A stretch of 64,000 nucleotides of DNA from Lacticaseibacillus jixianensis. Its GTDB lineage: Bacteria > Bacillota > Bacilli > Lactobacillales > Lactobacillaceae. The translations under genes and the position numbers were made by a program. The stretch covers positions 53,737 through 117,736 of the forward strand of contig NZ_RHOJ01000007.1 in the NCBI RefSeq assembly GCF_003946485.1. The letters are read 5' to 3'. Positions 36,976-45,738 of this stretch are shown here, piece after piece. The notes beneath the pieces are model-generated. The model was not told where the DNA came from and ran no database searches. It saw only the letters and a program-made list of their open reading frames with translations. Position 1 is the first letter of the stretch. Each line of letters begins with the position of its first letter.

Positions 36976-37728
36976 TTGCGAAATAATATTGTGTACGTTC
37001 ATTACGAGCCGCTGGCGAACATGTTCAAAACGGCAGGACTATCAGCTAGCGACGTCCTAAACGCATCACCGGCGAGCTTTCGCCATCTCTTGCTGCTGCC
37101 GCCAGTCGATGAAGATGAATTCATCGATCCGCACACCGGCCTGAATGAGATCTCAGGGGAGGCGGCAGTGACGACGTTTCTGCGGAGTAAGGGCGCACGC
37201 ACCCGCAGCTGGCTTGACTATAAACACGCCAGCTACCTGCGTGATCTTTTGCCCACTGAGGTCGCGGAGCTGCTTTATTTGGGGTTTGCTAAAACCCACA
37301 TCACCCCGCCATTTTACTACAAGCTGCAAAACGAGCTCGTCTTTTTGCCCTTGAAAGACGGTCAGGTCACGATGTATTTTCGGACCCTGGAGCGGTTCAG
37401 TGCGACATTGGCGGTGGGGATGGTGCGGCACTTGCGGCTAGCGGCCAACGATCAACCCTTCTGGCTGCGGCTGCGCGCCCAACACTTTCCCCCGGTGACG
37501 ACCAAGGTGCTGGCTAGGCTGTATCCCTTGTTCGAGGACGGCGTTTTAATGGACTTCTCGCGGACCAGTTTTTCCCGGGACGAGGTGGCCGTGCCGCTTT
37601 ATCGGGTCAAGCGGCGGTTCGTCTTTGCCCAACCGTTAGATCAGGATGGACTGGCCGGGGTCGGCACGGTGCGCTTGCAGCGGGCCACGAATCAGTGGCA
37701 CCTGCGACTGAAAGAGGTGGCGGAATAA
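36976..37728 (+). CDS. Hypothetical protein, no family recognised
   Basis: A 250-residue soluble protein with no signal peptide, membrane segment or recognised motif. It is mixed alpha/beta with several aromatic-rich stretches (HITPPFYYKLQNELVFLPLK, VAVPLYRVKRRFVFAQPLDQ). The conserved-looking middle contains SWLDYKHASYLRDLLP. It starts with TTG at 36976, 4 nt after TGGAG, and TATAAT at 36949-36954 places the transcript start only about 15 nt before it; an in-frame GTG at 36991 is the alternative. It is divergent from the SUKH gene and 56 bp upstream of murF. Confidence 0.7.
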   Translation: MRNNIVYVHYEPLANMFKTAGLSASDVLNASPASFRHLLLLPPVDEDEFIDPHTGLNEISGEAAVTTFLRSKGARTRSWLDYKHASYLRDLLPTEVAELLYLGFAKTHITPPFYYKLQNELVFLPLKDGQVTMYFRTLERFSATLAVGMVRHLRLAANDQPFWLRLRAQHFPPVTTKVLARLYPLFEDGVLMDFSRTSFSRDEVAVPLYRVKRRFVFAQPLDQDGLAGVGTVRLQRATNQWHLRLKEVAE

Positions 37729-37784
37729 GGGCCACTGCGCTACAATATTAGCGCTGTGTTCAAAAACAGGTGGGGGACGGATAA

Positions 37785-39170
37785 ATGAAAATGAAGTTGA
37801 GTGAGATCGCCCGGGTCATTGGCGCGGATTATCACGTGCCAGACGCGCTCGCACCGACCGTTACGGGGGTCGCTTTCGACAGTCGAAAGCTGCACCCGGG
37901 GGATCTGTTCATTCCAATCGAAGGCGAGCGCGACGGCCATGCGTTCATCGGGGCCGCTGAGCGTGCCGGTGCGGTGGCCACACTGTTCAAATCCGGGCAC
38001 GAGCCGGTGGCGACCGTCTTGCCGAAGCTGGTCGTTCAAGACCCAATGAAGGCGCTGAACGAGCTTGCGCGCTACTACCTGCTGATGAAAGTGAATCCGA
38101 AGGTGGTCGCCATCACTGGCAGCAACGGCAAGACCACGACTAAGGACATGACTGCGGCGGTTTTGGCTACGCAGTACCACGTCATAAAGACGCAGGATAA
38201 CTATAATAATGAGATCGGCGTGCCCATGACCATCCTTTCCATGGACACCAACACCGAGGTGCTGGTCGTCGAGATGGGGATGGATCGGCCCGGCCAACTG
38301 AATGTGCTCTCCAAGCTAGTAGAACCTGACGTGGCCGTGATCACAATGATCGGTGAGGCCCACATCGAGTTCTTCAAGACGCGCGATAAGATCGCGGACG
38401 CCAAGATGGAAATCACCGACGGCCTAAAGGAAGACGGGCTCTTTATATACAACGGCGACGAGCCGCTGCTTCGCGAACGCGCCAAGGCCGTCGCGCAGGA
38501 GCAGAAAACCTTTGGTCTTAATCCGGACAACCTGCTTTACGCGCGAGAGATCGAAGCCGGCGAGACCCGGACCGACTTTTCCCTGTCCCGCTGGCCGGAT
38601 CTGCGCTTTTCTATTCCGCTGATGGGGGAATGGAATGTGGCCAATGCCCTGGCGGCGATCCTGGTCGGACGCCGCTTTCACGTTAAGCCGGAGGCCATTC
38701 AGGCGGCACTCCGGGACTTCCCGGTGACGAAGAACCGGACTCAGTGGGTGACCGGTGATGCCGGCGAGCCGATCCTGTCAGACGTTTACAACGCCAACCC
38801 GACGGCGATGAAGGCCGTGCTGACCGATTTCGCGCAGTTCCCGTGTTCGGGCCGCCGCATTGCCGTACTTGGGGACATGCTGGAGCTCGGTGAAGCCAGT
38901 GCACAGTTGCATGCAAGCGTGGCTGCTGCGCTGGACCCGGCGAAGATCCAAGACGTCTATCTCTACGGGGACGAAATCGTGGCCCTTAAAGAGGCGCTGG
39001 CTGCAAAGTACGCACCGGACCACCTTCATTACTTCCCCAAGGCTGATCAGCGCGGGCTGATCGTGGCGCTGGAGGACAGCATTGTCCATGACGATTTGGT
39101 GGTGCTGAAGGCCAGCCACGGCCTGCACTTGGAGAAGGTCCTGCAGGCGCTGATCGAAGGCGCAGAATAA
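37785..39170 (+). CDS. murF: UDP-N-acetylmuramoyl-tripeptide--D-alanyl-D-alanine ligase
   Basis: A 461-residue Mur ligase that adds D-Ala-D-Ala to the wall precursor. GVAFDSRKLHPGDLFIPIEG opens the UDP-binding domain, VAITGSNGKTTTKDMTAAVL is the ATP loop, VLVVEMGMDRPGQL carries the metal glutamate, and ILSDVYNANPTAMKAVL is the C-terminal domain signature. The ATG follows GGGGGACGG by a few bases; a second ATG is two codons in. In relatives ddl often precedes it; here the upstream gene is the unknown protein. Confidence 0.97.
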   Translation: MKMKLSEIARVIGADYHVPDALAPTVTGVAFDSRKLHPGDLFIPIEGERDGHAFIGAAERAGAVATLFKSGHEPVATVLPKLVVQDPMKALNELARYYLLMKVNPKVVAITGSNGKTTTKDMTAAVLATQYHVIKTQDNYNNEIGVPMTILSMDTNTEVLVVEMGMDRPGQLNVLSKLVEPDVAVITMIGEAHIEFFKTRDKIADAKMEITDGLKEDGLFIYNGDEPLLRERAKAVAQEQKTFGLNPDNLLYAREIEAGETRTDFSLSRWPDLRFSIPLMGEWNVANALAAILVGRRFHVKPEAIQAALRDFPVTKNRTQWVTGDAGEPILSDVYNANPTAMKAVLTDFAQFPCSGRRIAVLGDMLELGEASAQLHASVAAALDPAKIQDVYLYGDEIVALKEALAAKYAPDHLHYFPKADQRGLIVALEDSIVHDDLVVLKASHGLHLEKVLQALIEGAE

Positions 39171-39176
39171 TTCATT

Positions 39177-39200
39177 AAAAGCGGCGCAGCGCCGCTTTTT
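39177..39200 (+). terminator. Terminator of murF
   Basis: A 10-bp perfect stem, AAAAGCGGCG with CGCCGCTTTT, around CAG, ending in Ts. Confidence 0.93.
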
Positions 39201-39318
39201 GTGTCTAATCTAGCACTCAAGCGGCAACTCAAGCGCTGGTTGATAGGCAAACCTGGGTCGGTCGATTAGGCTGAAGACAGCGTTAAATAAACGCGCGACC
39301 CGCAAGGAGGAAAAAAGA

Positions 39319-40158
39319 ATGCAAATTTTTGATGCACGTCACATCGGCCAGCAGATTGCGGCCGGCCGCAAGGCGAAGAACATGACCCAAAGTGCGTTGG
39401 CGGACCAACTCAACGTTTCCTATCAGGCCGTCTCCAACTGGGAACGCAGTCAATCCCTGCCGGATATCGATAAGTATGCGCAGCTGGCGGCGGTGCTGGG
39501 GCTGAATCTTGATGACCTGATTGGCGCAGAGGGGGCACGCACCGTGACCATTGTGAATGATGACGCCGCGGTGGACGCCAGGACCTTGGCAGAGGCGGCG
39601 CCGGTGATGAAGCCTGCGCAGGTCGAAGAAAAGGTGGCCGCCCTTTCGCCGACAATGGCCACCTTGAAGGAAATTGCGCCGTTTTTGGGAAGTGCCACGC
39701 TGAAGGAAAAAGTGATGGCGCAGCTTAATACCCCGGATTTTGCCCCGCTGCTGGTGGCGATCGCGCCGTTCCTGGGGGCCCCGGACCTTGAGGCCGTGAT
39801 CACCGCCGGCGTGCCCGAAGACGAGGATCATCTGCAAGTATTGGTTCAGCTGGCACCGTTTCGCCATTCAGCGGCGAACGATGCGCTTGCCCAGCGGTTG
39901 CCGAAAAGTAGCGGGACTTTGACCGCCATCAAAAAGCTGCTGCCGTTCTTGTCACGCACCGCCGTGGATGAGCTGTTTAGGACGCGGGCCCAGGCTGACT
40001 TGACCGCCGCTGATTTACCGGCGCTTGCGCCGTTTGTTTCTGAGCCCGTGCTGGCCGCCCATGTGCAACAGCTGAGCCGGCTGGGGGATGGGCAGAACGC
40101 GCGGAAGTTTATGCCATTTCTTTCGGCAACGACCCTGGTGAGCTTGCTGGGTAATTAA
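39319..40158 (+). CDS. XRE-type HTH protein with C-terminal PF repeats
   Basis: A 279-residue protein. Residues 7-65 are a classic XRE HTH (MTQSALADQLNVSYQAVSNW, then PDIDKYAQLAAVLGLNLDDL). The rest is a helical array: the dipeptide PF, usually in (I/L)APFL, recurs at 121, 150, 180, 209, 238 and 266, a period of 28 to 30 residues, with a degenerate unit (APV) at 94. This looks like an alpha-solenoid of six or seven repeats fused to a DNA-binding head. Such a sensor-like scaffold is not a family I recognise by name. AAGGAGG lies 7 nt before the ATG. It stands alone between two terminators. Confidence 0.8.
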   Translation: MQIFDARHIGQQIAAGRKAKNMTQSALADQLNVSYQAVSNWERSQSLPDIDKYAQLAAVLGLNLDDLIGAEGARTVTIVNDDAAVDARTLAEAAPVMKPAQVEEKVAALSPTMATLKEIAPFLGSATLKEKVMAQLNTPDFAPLLVAIAPFLGAPDLEAVITAGVPEDEDHLQVLVQLAPFRHSAANDALAQRLPKSSGTLTAIKKLLPFLSRTAVDELFRTRAQADLTAADLPALAPFVSEPVLAAHVQQLSRLGDGQNARKFMPFLSATTLVSLLGN

Positions 40159-40167
40159 ATGAGGTGC

Positions 40168-40196
40168 AGCCCCGGGGCAAGACGCCGGGGCTTTTT
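40168..40196 (+). terminator. Terminator of the XRE-repeat gene
   Basis: AGCCCCGG pairs with CCGGGGCT around a 9-nt loop and ends in five Ts. Confidence 0.92.
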
Positions 40197-40199
40197 GAA

Positions 40200-40419
40200 A
40201 TGTGAGAACCGGGTGGCGCCGCGCGCACTTTGCCACCATGAGGCGTTCAATTATGGCCGTGGCCGCTTCTGCTTGTGCATCAGGCCCATTCATGGTAAGC
40301 TAGTCCAGATGCTTTTTCAGAAAAGGCATGTCTAATACGATAATTTTTACAAATACAGGGCCCTCACACTTCGCTCTGATTTGTAAACGAGTGAAGCATT
40401 CGCTTCAAGGAGGAACTGT
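40200..40419 (+). other. Long leader region of cshA
   Basis: A 220-bp stretch without a gene. It has a small GCTTTTT/AAAAGGC hairpin near 40310-40327, a -10-like TACGAT/GATAAT at about 40335-40342, and a hairpin TGAAGC-ATTC-GCTTCA (40392-40407) whose last base is the first base of the ribosome site AAGGAGG. A structured leader touching the ribosome site is reasonable for a cold-inducible RNA helicase. Confidence 0.45.
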
Positions 40420-41928
40420 TTGAAATTTACCGAACTAGGTTTAGATCACGATCTGCTCAAGGCCATTAAGCGGTCAGGGTTTGAAGAGGCAACGCCGATT
40501 CAAGAACAAACCATCCCGCTGGTCCTTCAGGGCAAGGACGTGATCGGCCAGGCTCAGACGGGGACCGGTAAAACGGCCGCGTTTGGCCTGCCGCTGCTTC
40601 AAATGATCGACAAGGAAGACCGCTCAGTGCAGACGTTAGTCATCTCGCCCACGCGTGAGCTGGCCGTCCAGACTCAAGAAGAGCTCTACCGCCTGGGGAC
40701 AGACAAGCACATCAAGGTGCAGGCCGTCTACGGCGGTGCCGACATTCGCCGGCAGATCCGCGGGCTCGCTGATCGCCCGCAGATCGTCGTGGGGACGCCT
40801 GGCCGCCTGCTGGATCACATTAGCCGGCACACGTTGAAGCTGGCCAACCTGAAGCATTTGGTGCTGGACGAAGCCGACGAAATGCTTGACATGGGCTTCA
40901 TCGATGACATTGAAAAAATCGTTGAGCAGGCGCCTGCCACTCGTCAGACCCTGCTGTTCTCCGCGACGATGCCGGCCCAGATCATGCGCTTGACCAACAA
41001 GTTCATGAACGAGCCGATCACCGTCAAGATCAAGTCAAAGGAACTCACCGCCGACACCGTTGACCAGTACTACGTGCGGGCCAAGGACTACGAGAAGTTT
41101 GACGTCATGACGCGGTTATTCGATGTTCAGTCACCGGAAATGACGCTGATCTTCGGCCGCACAAAGCGGCGCGTTGACGAGCTGACCCGCGGACTGAAGG
41201 CGCGCGGCTACAAGGCGGAAGGCATCCACGGCGACTTGAGCCAGCAAAAGCGCATGAGCGTTTTGCGGCAGTTCAAGGCCGGCGAATTGGACTTCCTTGT
41301 TGCAACCGACGTGGCGGCCCGGGGCCTGGACATTTCCGGGGTCACCCACGTGTACAACTATGATATTCCCCAAGACCCTGATTCATACGTGCACCGTATC
41401 GGCCGGACCGGCCGGGCAGGGCGCAAGGGGGTCTCAGTGACGCTGGTGACCCCGAACGAGGTCGAGTACCTGCGCACGATCGAGGACTTGACCAAGAAGC
41501 GGATGACGCCGCTTAAGCCACCGACAGAAAAGGAAGCTTTCATCGGCCAGGTCTCCACTGGACTTGAAACCATCAAGGCGCAGCTGGCAGACCAGGACGA
41601 ATTGGAGAAATTCCAGCCGATGGCCGAGGGCCTGCTTGAACAGTACACCCCCCTCGATCTGGTTTCCGCCTACATCAAGGCGGTAAGCCCGGACGACGCC
41701 AGCGCGGTGCCGGTGAAGATCACCCCAGAACGGCCATTGCCGCATCACGGCGGCGGTCATGGTGGTTACCGCGGCAAGAGCAATGGTCACTCCGGCTACC
41801 GGGGTAACAACAGCCACAGCGGTGGCCGGAGCAACTCCCGTGGCAAGCGTGATTTTGACAAGTCGCACCGCTTTTCAGAAAAGCGCTCGGAGCGTCAGGG
41901 CGCCAAGCGCACTTTCCGGAGCAAATAA
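40420..41928 (+). CDS. cshA: DEAD-box RNA helicase CshA
   Basis: A 502-residue DEAD-box helicase. Motifs in order: Q motif FEEATPIQEQTIPLVLQ, AQTGTGKTAA, PTRELAVQ, GTPGRLLDH, VLDEADEMLDMGF (DEAD), SATMP, the second RecA domain with ATDVAARGLDISGV, and HRIGRTGRAGRKG. The C-terminal tail is Gly/Arg/Ser-rich (HGGYRGKSNGHSGYRGNN) and should bind RNA. CshA works with the degradosome and in ribosome assembly at low temperature. The start is TTG at 40420, 6 nt after AAGGAGG. Confidence 0.97.
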   Translation: MKFTELGLDHDLLKAIKRSGFEEATPIQEQTIPLVLQGKDVIGQAQTGTGKTAAFGLPLLQMIDKEDRSVQTLVISPTRELAVQTQEELYRLGTDKHIKVQAVYGGADIRRQIRGLADRPQIVVGTPGRLLDHISRHTLKLANLKHLVLDEADEMLDMGFIDDIEKIVEQAPATRQTLLFSATMPAQIMRLTNKFMNEPITVKIKSKELTADTVDQYYVRAKDYEKFDVMTRLFDVQSPEMTLIFGRTKRRVDELTRGLKARGYKAEGIHGDLSQQKRMSVLRQFKAGELDFLVATDVAARGLDISGVTHVYNYDIPQDPDSYVHRIGRTGRAGRKGVSVTLVTPNEVEYLRTIEDLTKKRMTPLKPPTEKEAFIGQVSTGLETIKAQLADQDELEKFQPMAEGLLEQYTPLDLVSAYIKAVSPDDASAVPVKITPERPLPHHGGGHGGYRGKSNGHSGYRGNNSHSGGRSNSRGKRDFDKSHRFSEKRSERQGAKRTFRSK

Positions 41929-41936
41929 GGATCACG

Positions 41937-41965
41937 GACTCAGGCTAATGGCCTGAGTCTTTTTT
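41937..41965 (+). terminator. Terminator of cshA
   Basis: GACTCAGGC and GCCTGAGTC form a perfect 9-bp stem around TAATG, followed by six Ts. Confidence 0.95.
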
Positions 41966-42073
41966 GGCTTACCAGGCGCGATTCCCTCATCTCAGCGTGA
42001 CCAAGTTTCAGGCAGAGGCGGGCGACAAGGGCCAAGGGCTAGCTTATAATCAAACCAGAAAGGTTGTGACGGC

Positions 42074-42433
42074 ATGATTTATGGCATTGGCGTCGATTTG
42101 ACGGAGTTGGCGCGCATCAAGCAGGCGCAGGAAAAGACCCCGGGGTTTGCGGAAAAGGTCCTGACAGAAGCTGAGTTGGCCGCTTATGCCCAATTTTCGG
42201 GCAAGCGGGCAATCGAGTACCTGGCGGGGCGGTTCTCGGTCAAGGAGTCGTACGCCAAAGCCTACGGAACAGGCATCGGCCAAGTTGCCCTGCACGCGAT
42301 CGAGACGCTGGATGATGAGGCGGGCAAGCCGGTTGTGACCAAGCATCCCTTCGCTGGCCCGGCGCTGGTTTCAATTTCCCACACGGACCACCTGGTCATG
42401 ACCCAGGTGATCCTTGAGGAGGTGGACAAATGA
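42074..42433 (+). CDS. acpS: Holo-[acyl-carrier-protein] synthase
   Basis: A 119-residue Acp[15 protein letters not shown] carries the metal aspartate, [11 protein letters not shown] and [19 protein letters not shown] carry the conserved K-E, and [18 protein letters not shown] closes the domain. It transfers phosphopantetheine from CoA to ACP for fatty acid synthesis. TATAAT at 42045-42050 is a likely -10. Its stop overlaps the alr ATG (ATGA), the usual acpS-alr pair of Firmicutes. Confidence 0.97.
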   Translation: MIYGIGVDLTELARIKQAQEKTPGFAEKVLTEAELAAYAQFSGKRAIEYLAGRFSVKESYAKAYGTGIGQVALHAIETLDDEAGKPVVTKHPFAGPALVSISHTDHLVMTQVILEEVDK

Positions 42434-43575
42434 GTATGGTGACAGCAACGCTGCGTTCCAGTCGGGTGTTGATCAACGAAGCGGCGATCACGCACAACCT
42501 GACGCACGCCCTAACTGGCTTGCCCAAGGGGACGGACCTGTTCGCGGTCGTCAAGGCGGACGCTTATGGGCACGGCTTGTTGCGGGTCGCGCGGGTGGCC
42601 CAGGCGGCAGGGGCCAACGGCTTTTGTGTGGCAGTGCTGGACGAGGCGCTGGCGCTGCGCCGGGCGGGTTTCACACTGCCGATCCTTGTGCTGGGCATCA
42701 TCGAGCCCGAGTATGCTGCGATCGCCGCCGCTAACCACATCGCCGTGCCGGTCGGCAGCAGCGAGTGGCTGACGGCGGCGATCGCAGGGCTGAACGCGGC
42801 TGACCTGCCCAAGCTGCACGTGCACTTCGCCTTAGATACCGGCATGGGCCGCATCGGGTTCCGCCACCTGGAAGATATCAAGGCGGCGGTGCGGGTGGTG
42901 CAGGCGGCCTCTTCGCAAATCGAGATCACCGGGTTGTTTACTCATTTTGCCACCGCGGATGACCCAGATCCCACCTACTTTAACTTGCAGGTGGCCCGGT
43001 TCCATCAGTTCTTGGCGGCCTTGCCTGAGCGGCCGCGCTACGTTCACGTCGCTAATTCTGCCACTAGTTTGTGGCATGCGGCGTGCGACTGCAATTTGGT
43101 TCGCTTTGGCGTGGCGATGTACGGGCTTAACCCCTCTGGCCGGGCAATTGAGACGCTGCCTTACCCGCTGGCGCCGGCACTGAGCGTGGTGTCCAGTCTC
43201 AGCTTCGTGAAGCAGATCGCGGCCGGCGAGGCGGTGTCTTACGGGGCGACCTACCATGCGCCGCAAACCGAGTGGATCGGGACGGTGCCGATGGGCTACG
43301 CCGATGGCTGGCAGCGCCGGCTGCAAGGCTTCCACGTGCTTGTCGAAGGCGAGGAATGTGAGATCGTCGGCCGCATCTGCATGGATCAGTTCATGATCCG
43401 GCTGCCGCATCAGCTGCCCACCGGCACGCCGGTCGTGCTGGTCGGCCGCAGCGGCGAGCGCGAGATCACGCTTCAGGACGTCGCAGATTACGCCCACACG
43501 ATTCACTACGAGATCGCCTGCGGCTTGAGCGAGCGGCTGCCGCGCGTTTCCATCGCGAATCAGCCGACTGCGTGA
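42430..43575 (+). CDS. alr: Alanine racemase
   Basis: A 381-residue PLP enzyme that converts L- to D-alanine for the cell wall. The cofactor lysine is K42 in [24 protein letters not shown] and [12 protein letters not shown] segments hold the catalytic tyrosine and active-site loop, and [15 protein letters not shown] is the dimer contact. GAGGAGG lies 8 nt before the ATG, which overlaps the acpS stop. A terminator follows directly; the PemK/MazF toxin pair that follows alr in several relatives is not here. Confidence 0.96.
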   Translation: MSMVTATLRSSRVLINEAAITHNLTHALTGLPKGTDLFAVVKADAYGHGLLRVARVAQAAGANGFCVAVLDEALALRRAGFTLPILVLGIIEPEYAAIAAANHIAVPVGSSEWLTAAIAGLNAADLPKLHVHFALDTGMGRIGFRHLEDIKAAVRVVQAASSQIEITGLFTHFATADDPDPTYFNLQVARFHQFLAALPERPRYVHVANSATSLWHAACDCNLVRFGVAMYGLNPSGRAIETLPYPLAPALSVVSSLSFVKQIAAGEAVSYGATYHAPQTEWIGTVPMGYADGWQRRLQGFHVLVEGEECEIVGRICMDQFMIRLPHQLPTGTPVVLVGRSGEREITLQDVADYAHTIHYEIACGLSERLPRVSIANQPTA

Positions 43576-43580
43576 CACAA

Positions 43581-43613
43581 AAAAATCGCTTCGCATCATG
43601 CGAGGCGATTTTT
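43581..43613. terminator. Bidirectional terminator after alr
   Basis: AAAAATCGC and GCGATTTTT close a stem with inner TCGCA/TGCGA, between convergent genes, with A and T runs on both sides. Confidence 0.92.
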
Positions 43614-43618
43614 CTGTG

Positions 43619-45547
43619 TTAGCGGGCCCCTGCGAGCAGGGCCTGAATGGTATTTAAGGCGTCGGTCGCGATCTGCATGGCGTCCGGGTCGATCCTAAAT
43701 GGTGGTAAGGATTCATCCGTGTAGTGCAGAATTGCCGCTGTGCGGGCCAGAATATCGTACCAGTTCTGGAACGGCATTTTGTTGATCGCGCCGGAAACGG
43801 AACTGGGCGCGATTTGCAGCAGCTGATTGACGACCAGCTTACCTTGAGCAAACGTCTCCTCAGGCGCGTCCTGCATGTCTGCGGCCTTTTCGGCCAGGTG
43901 GGTCATGCGGTCGGCGGCGTTCAGCAGCGGATTCTTAAACGGCTCTGGCGCGTCGTCTTGGCTCGGGCCGTCGTTCAGCAAGTACTTCTGAAGACCAACC
44001 ATGGCGAAGAGCTGAAGCTGATCGCCCAGTTGCGTGCCAATTGCCGGGAGCTTGTGAATACCGGTGCTGGCGATCTGGTCGGGGCCAAAGATCATGGCGG
44101 CGTGGGAGACAAAGTCGGAGTACTGGACACCGATCGTCTGCTTGGAATCCGTCGTCCGGAACATGAAGATCACGTCGCGACCGGTTTGGGCCTTCACGTA
44201 AGCGTGAAGCATGCGGGCGGCCATTGCGAGCTGCTCATCGGTGATCTCACTGCGCTGATCCATTGCCACTCGCACCTTGGTTGGTGCGCTTGGCAGTGCG
44301 TTCAAGATCCGGATCAGGGCGGCCACGTAAGGGTACAAGATGCCGAAGCTCAGCGAGAAATTACCTGTATCCGAGAGCGGGGAGTAGACGGCGTAGGTCA
44401 AGACCCGGTCGGTGTTGGCGTGGCGCAGCATTGCTTCCAGCTGTTCGCGCGCCTTGCCGCGGGCTTTGACTTCATCACCCGGCTGCCAGCCGAATGGGTA
44501 CAGTGTCTGCATGAAGGGAATGAGCGCCTGCTCGTCATCAGGATCGACGACCGTCGCCCCAATCGACATATTACGCTGGTAGTCGGACCCGCCGCCAAAT
44601 GATTCGTCCATGTAGATCAAAATGGTCTGATCTTGACGGGCCGGGTGACTGTCAGTGTGATCGGTTGCTTGCGGCGCGGTAGATGCTGGCGCGGTGCTAG
44701 GCGCCTTGGCGGCTGGCACACTGATCGCTTCAGCAGCATTGCTGCTTGCTAAGGCCGGTTGAACGGCTGCGGAACTTGGTGCGGCCTGCTTGGCCTGCGG
44801 TTCTGAGGCGGCCGCCTGAGCTGGCTTGCGCGCCTTGTCCTGGTGCTGTTCGGCCGACCGGTTAGGGCGCCGCCGGTTGCTGGCTTGGGCGTCTTTTTGA
44901 GGTGCTTCGGCCCTGCGGTTGCGGCGACTCTGCTGTTTAGCCTCAGCTTGTTCAGCCGGCTTGGCCGGTTGCTGAGGCTGGGCTTTAGGCTGCTCATGCG
45001 ACTGCGCTGGTTGTGAATTGCGCTTCTGCTGATTTTGCTGACTCTGCTTGTTTTGCTGCGTGCCAGGTTGGCTCTTGTCCGGCTGGCGCCGGCCGCGCCG
45101 CCGCGGCTGTTTGGTCGGCTTAGACTCGTCTGCGGCAGGCTGTTGAGCAGCCGGCTTGCTGTTGGGCTTAGCCGGCTTGGCTACTGGCTGCTGCGCTGCC
45201 TGCTGTGGTGCCTTCTGGTCCGGCTTCCGAGTGGCTTGCTGGTCCGTTTTCTGGGGTGCTTTTGGTTCTGGCTTCGGCGTCGCTGCTGGCTGGGTGGCCT
45301 TAGGCGCTGCTGACTGGGCTTCTTCTTCGGCGGAGTCGAAGATGGTAAAACTATTCTTAGACTGTTGGACCGGGTGCTCGTCGATGAAGCGGTTGATCTT
45401 AAACGTGATCGGCCGGCTCATCGGGGTGTCTTTCAGCACTTTGCGCATGCTGGAAGCTGAGATCCCGATCTGCTTTGCCGCCTGGGTCAAACTCAGATGT
45501 TCTTGAGTCATGATCTGTTTCAGTCGGTAAGCTGTTGCTTCTGTCAT
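43619..45547 (-). CDS. HTH / disordered basic linker / DUF3800 fusion protein
   Basis: A 642-residue protein in three parts. Residues 1-60 form a small HTH (LSLTQAAKQIGISASSMRKV). Residues about 70-305 are a low-complexity region rich in Ala, Gln, Pro and Lys with arginine clusters (PRRRGRRQ, SRRNRRAEA, NRRRPNR), typical of disordered RNA- or DNA-binding arms. Residues about 308-525 match DUF3800, an RNase H-like fold: ILIYMDESFGG with D314-E315-S316, KVRVAMDQRSE, and TIGVQYSDFVSHAA. The catalytic-type acidic residues are all kept. A helical C-terminal region follows. It is a lone gene, leftward, with a weak ribosome site. Function unknown; a nucleic-acid-cleaving or RNA-processing role is inferred. 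Confidence 0.75.
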   Translation of the reverse strand: MTEATAYRLKQIMTQEHLSLTQAAKQIGISASSMRKVLKDTPMSRPITFKINRFIDEHPVQQSKNSFTIFDSAEEEAQSAAPKATQPAATPKPEPKAPQKTDQQATRKPDQKAPQQAAQQPVAKPAKPNSKPAAQQPAADESKPTKQPRRRGRRQPDKSQPGTQQNKQSQQNQQKRNSQPAQSHEQPKAQPQQPAKPAEQAEAKQQSRRNRRAEAPQKDAQASNRRRPNRSAEQHQDKARKPAQAAASEPQAKQAAPSSAAVQPALASSNAAEAISVPAAKAPSTAPASTAPQATDHTDSHPARQDQTILIYMDESFGGGSDYQRNMSIGATVVDPDDEQALIPFMQTLYPFGWQPGDEVKARGKAREQLEAMLRHANTDRVLTYAVYSPLSDTGNFSLSFGILYPYVAALIRILNALPSAPTKVRVAMDQRSEITDEQLAMAARMLHAYVKAQTGRDVIFMFRTTDSKQTIGVQYSDFVSHAAMIFGPDQIASTGIHKLPAIGTQLGDQLQLFAMVGLQKYLLNDGPSQDDAPEPFKNPLLNAADRMTHLAEKAADMQDAPEETFAQGKLVVNQLLQIAPSSVSGAINKMPFQNWYDILARTAAILHYTDESLPPFRIDPDAMQIATDALNTIQALLAGAR

Positions 45548-45691
45548 CGTATGCCTGCTTTCTTTGAGATGTTTGTGGCGAATGACACCACTCCCTTTCA
45601 GTGTACGGCATAATGAAGGCGATGAACAATCATTTTCAGAAATGTGACGATGCAGTGGACAGCTGCGGGCATTCATGGGAAACTGGGGAGT

Positions 45692-45730
45692 CGTGGTTCG
45701 TAATCCATCCCACGTAAAAAAACTAGGAGG
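45692..45730 (+). promoter_or_regulatory. preQ1-I riboswitch before queT
   Basis: CGTGG and CCACG form the P1 stem; the loop begins with TTC as in the class I consensus. The A-rich tail AAAAAAACTAGG runs into the ribosome site AGGAGG, the layout of translational preQ1-I switches, where ligand binding hides the ribosome site. QueT immediately downstream is a classic target. Confidence 0.88.
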
Positions 45731-45738
45731 CAATTCTT

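Noticed and set aside
42430..43618. Searched for a PemK/MazF toxin-antitoxin pair after alr, as in some relatives.
   Set aside because: A terminator follows alr directly and the next gene is on the other strand; no such genes are present.
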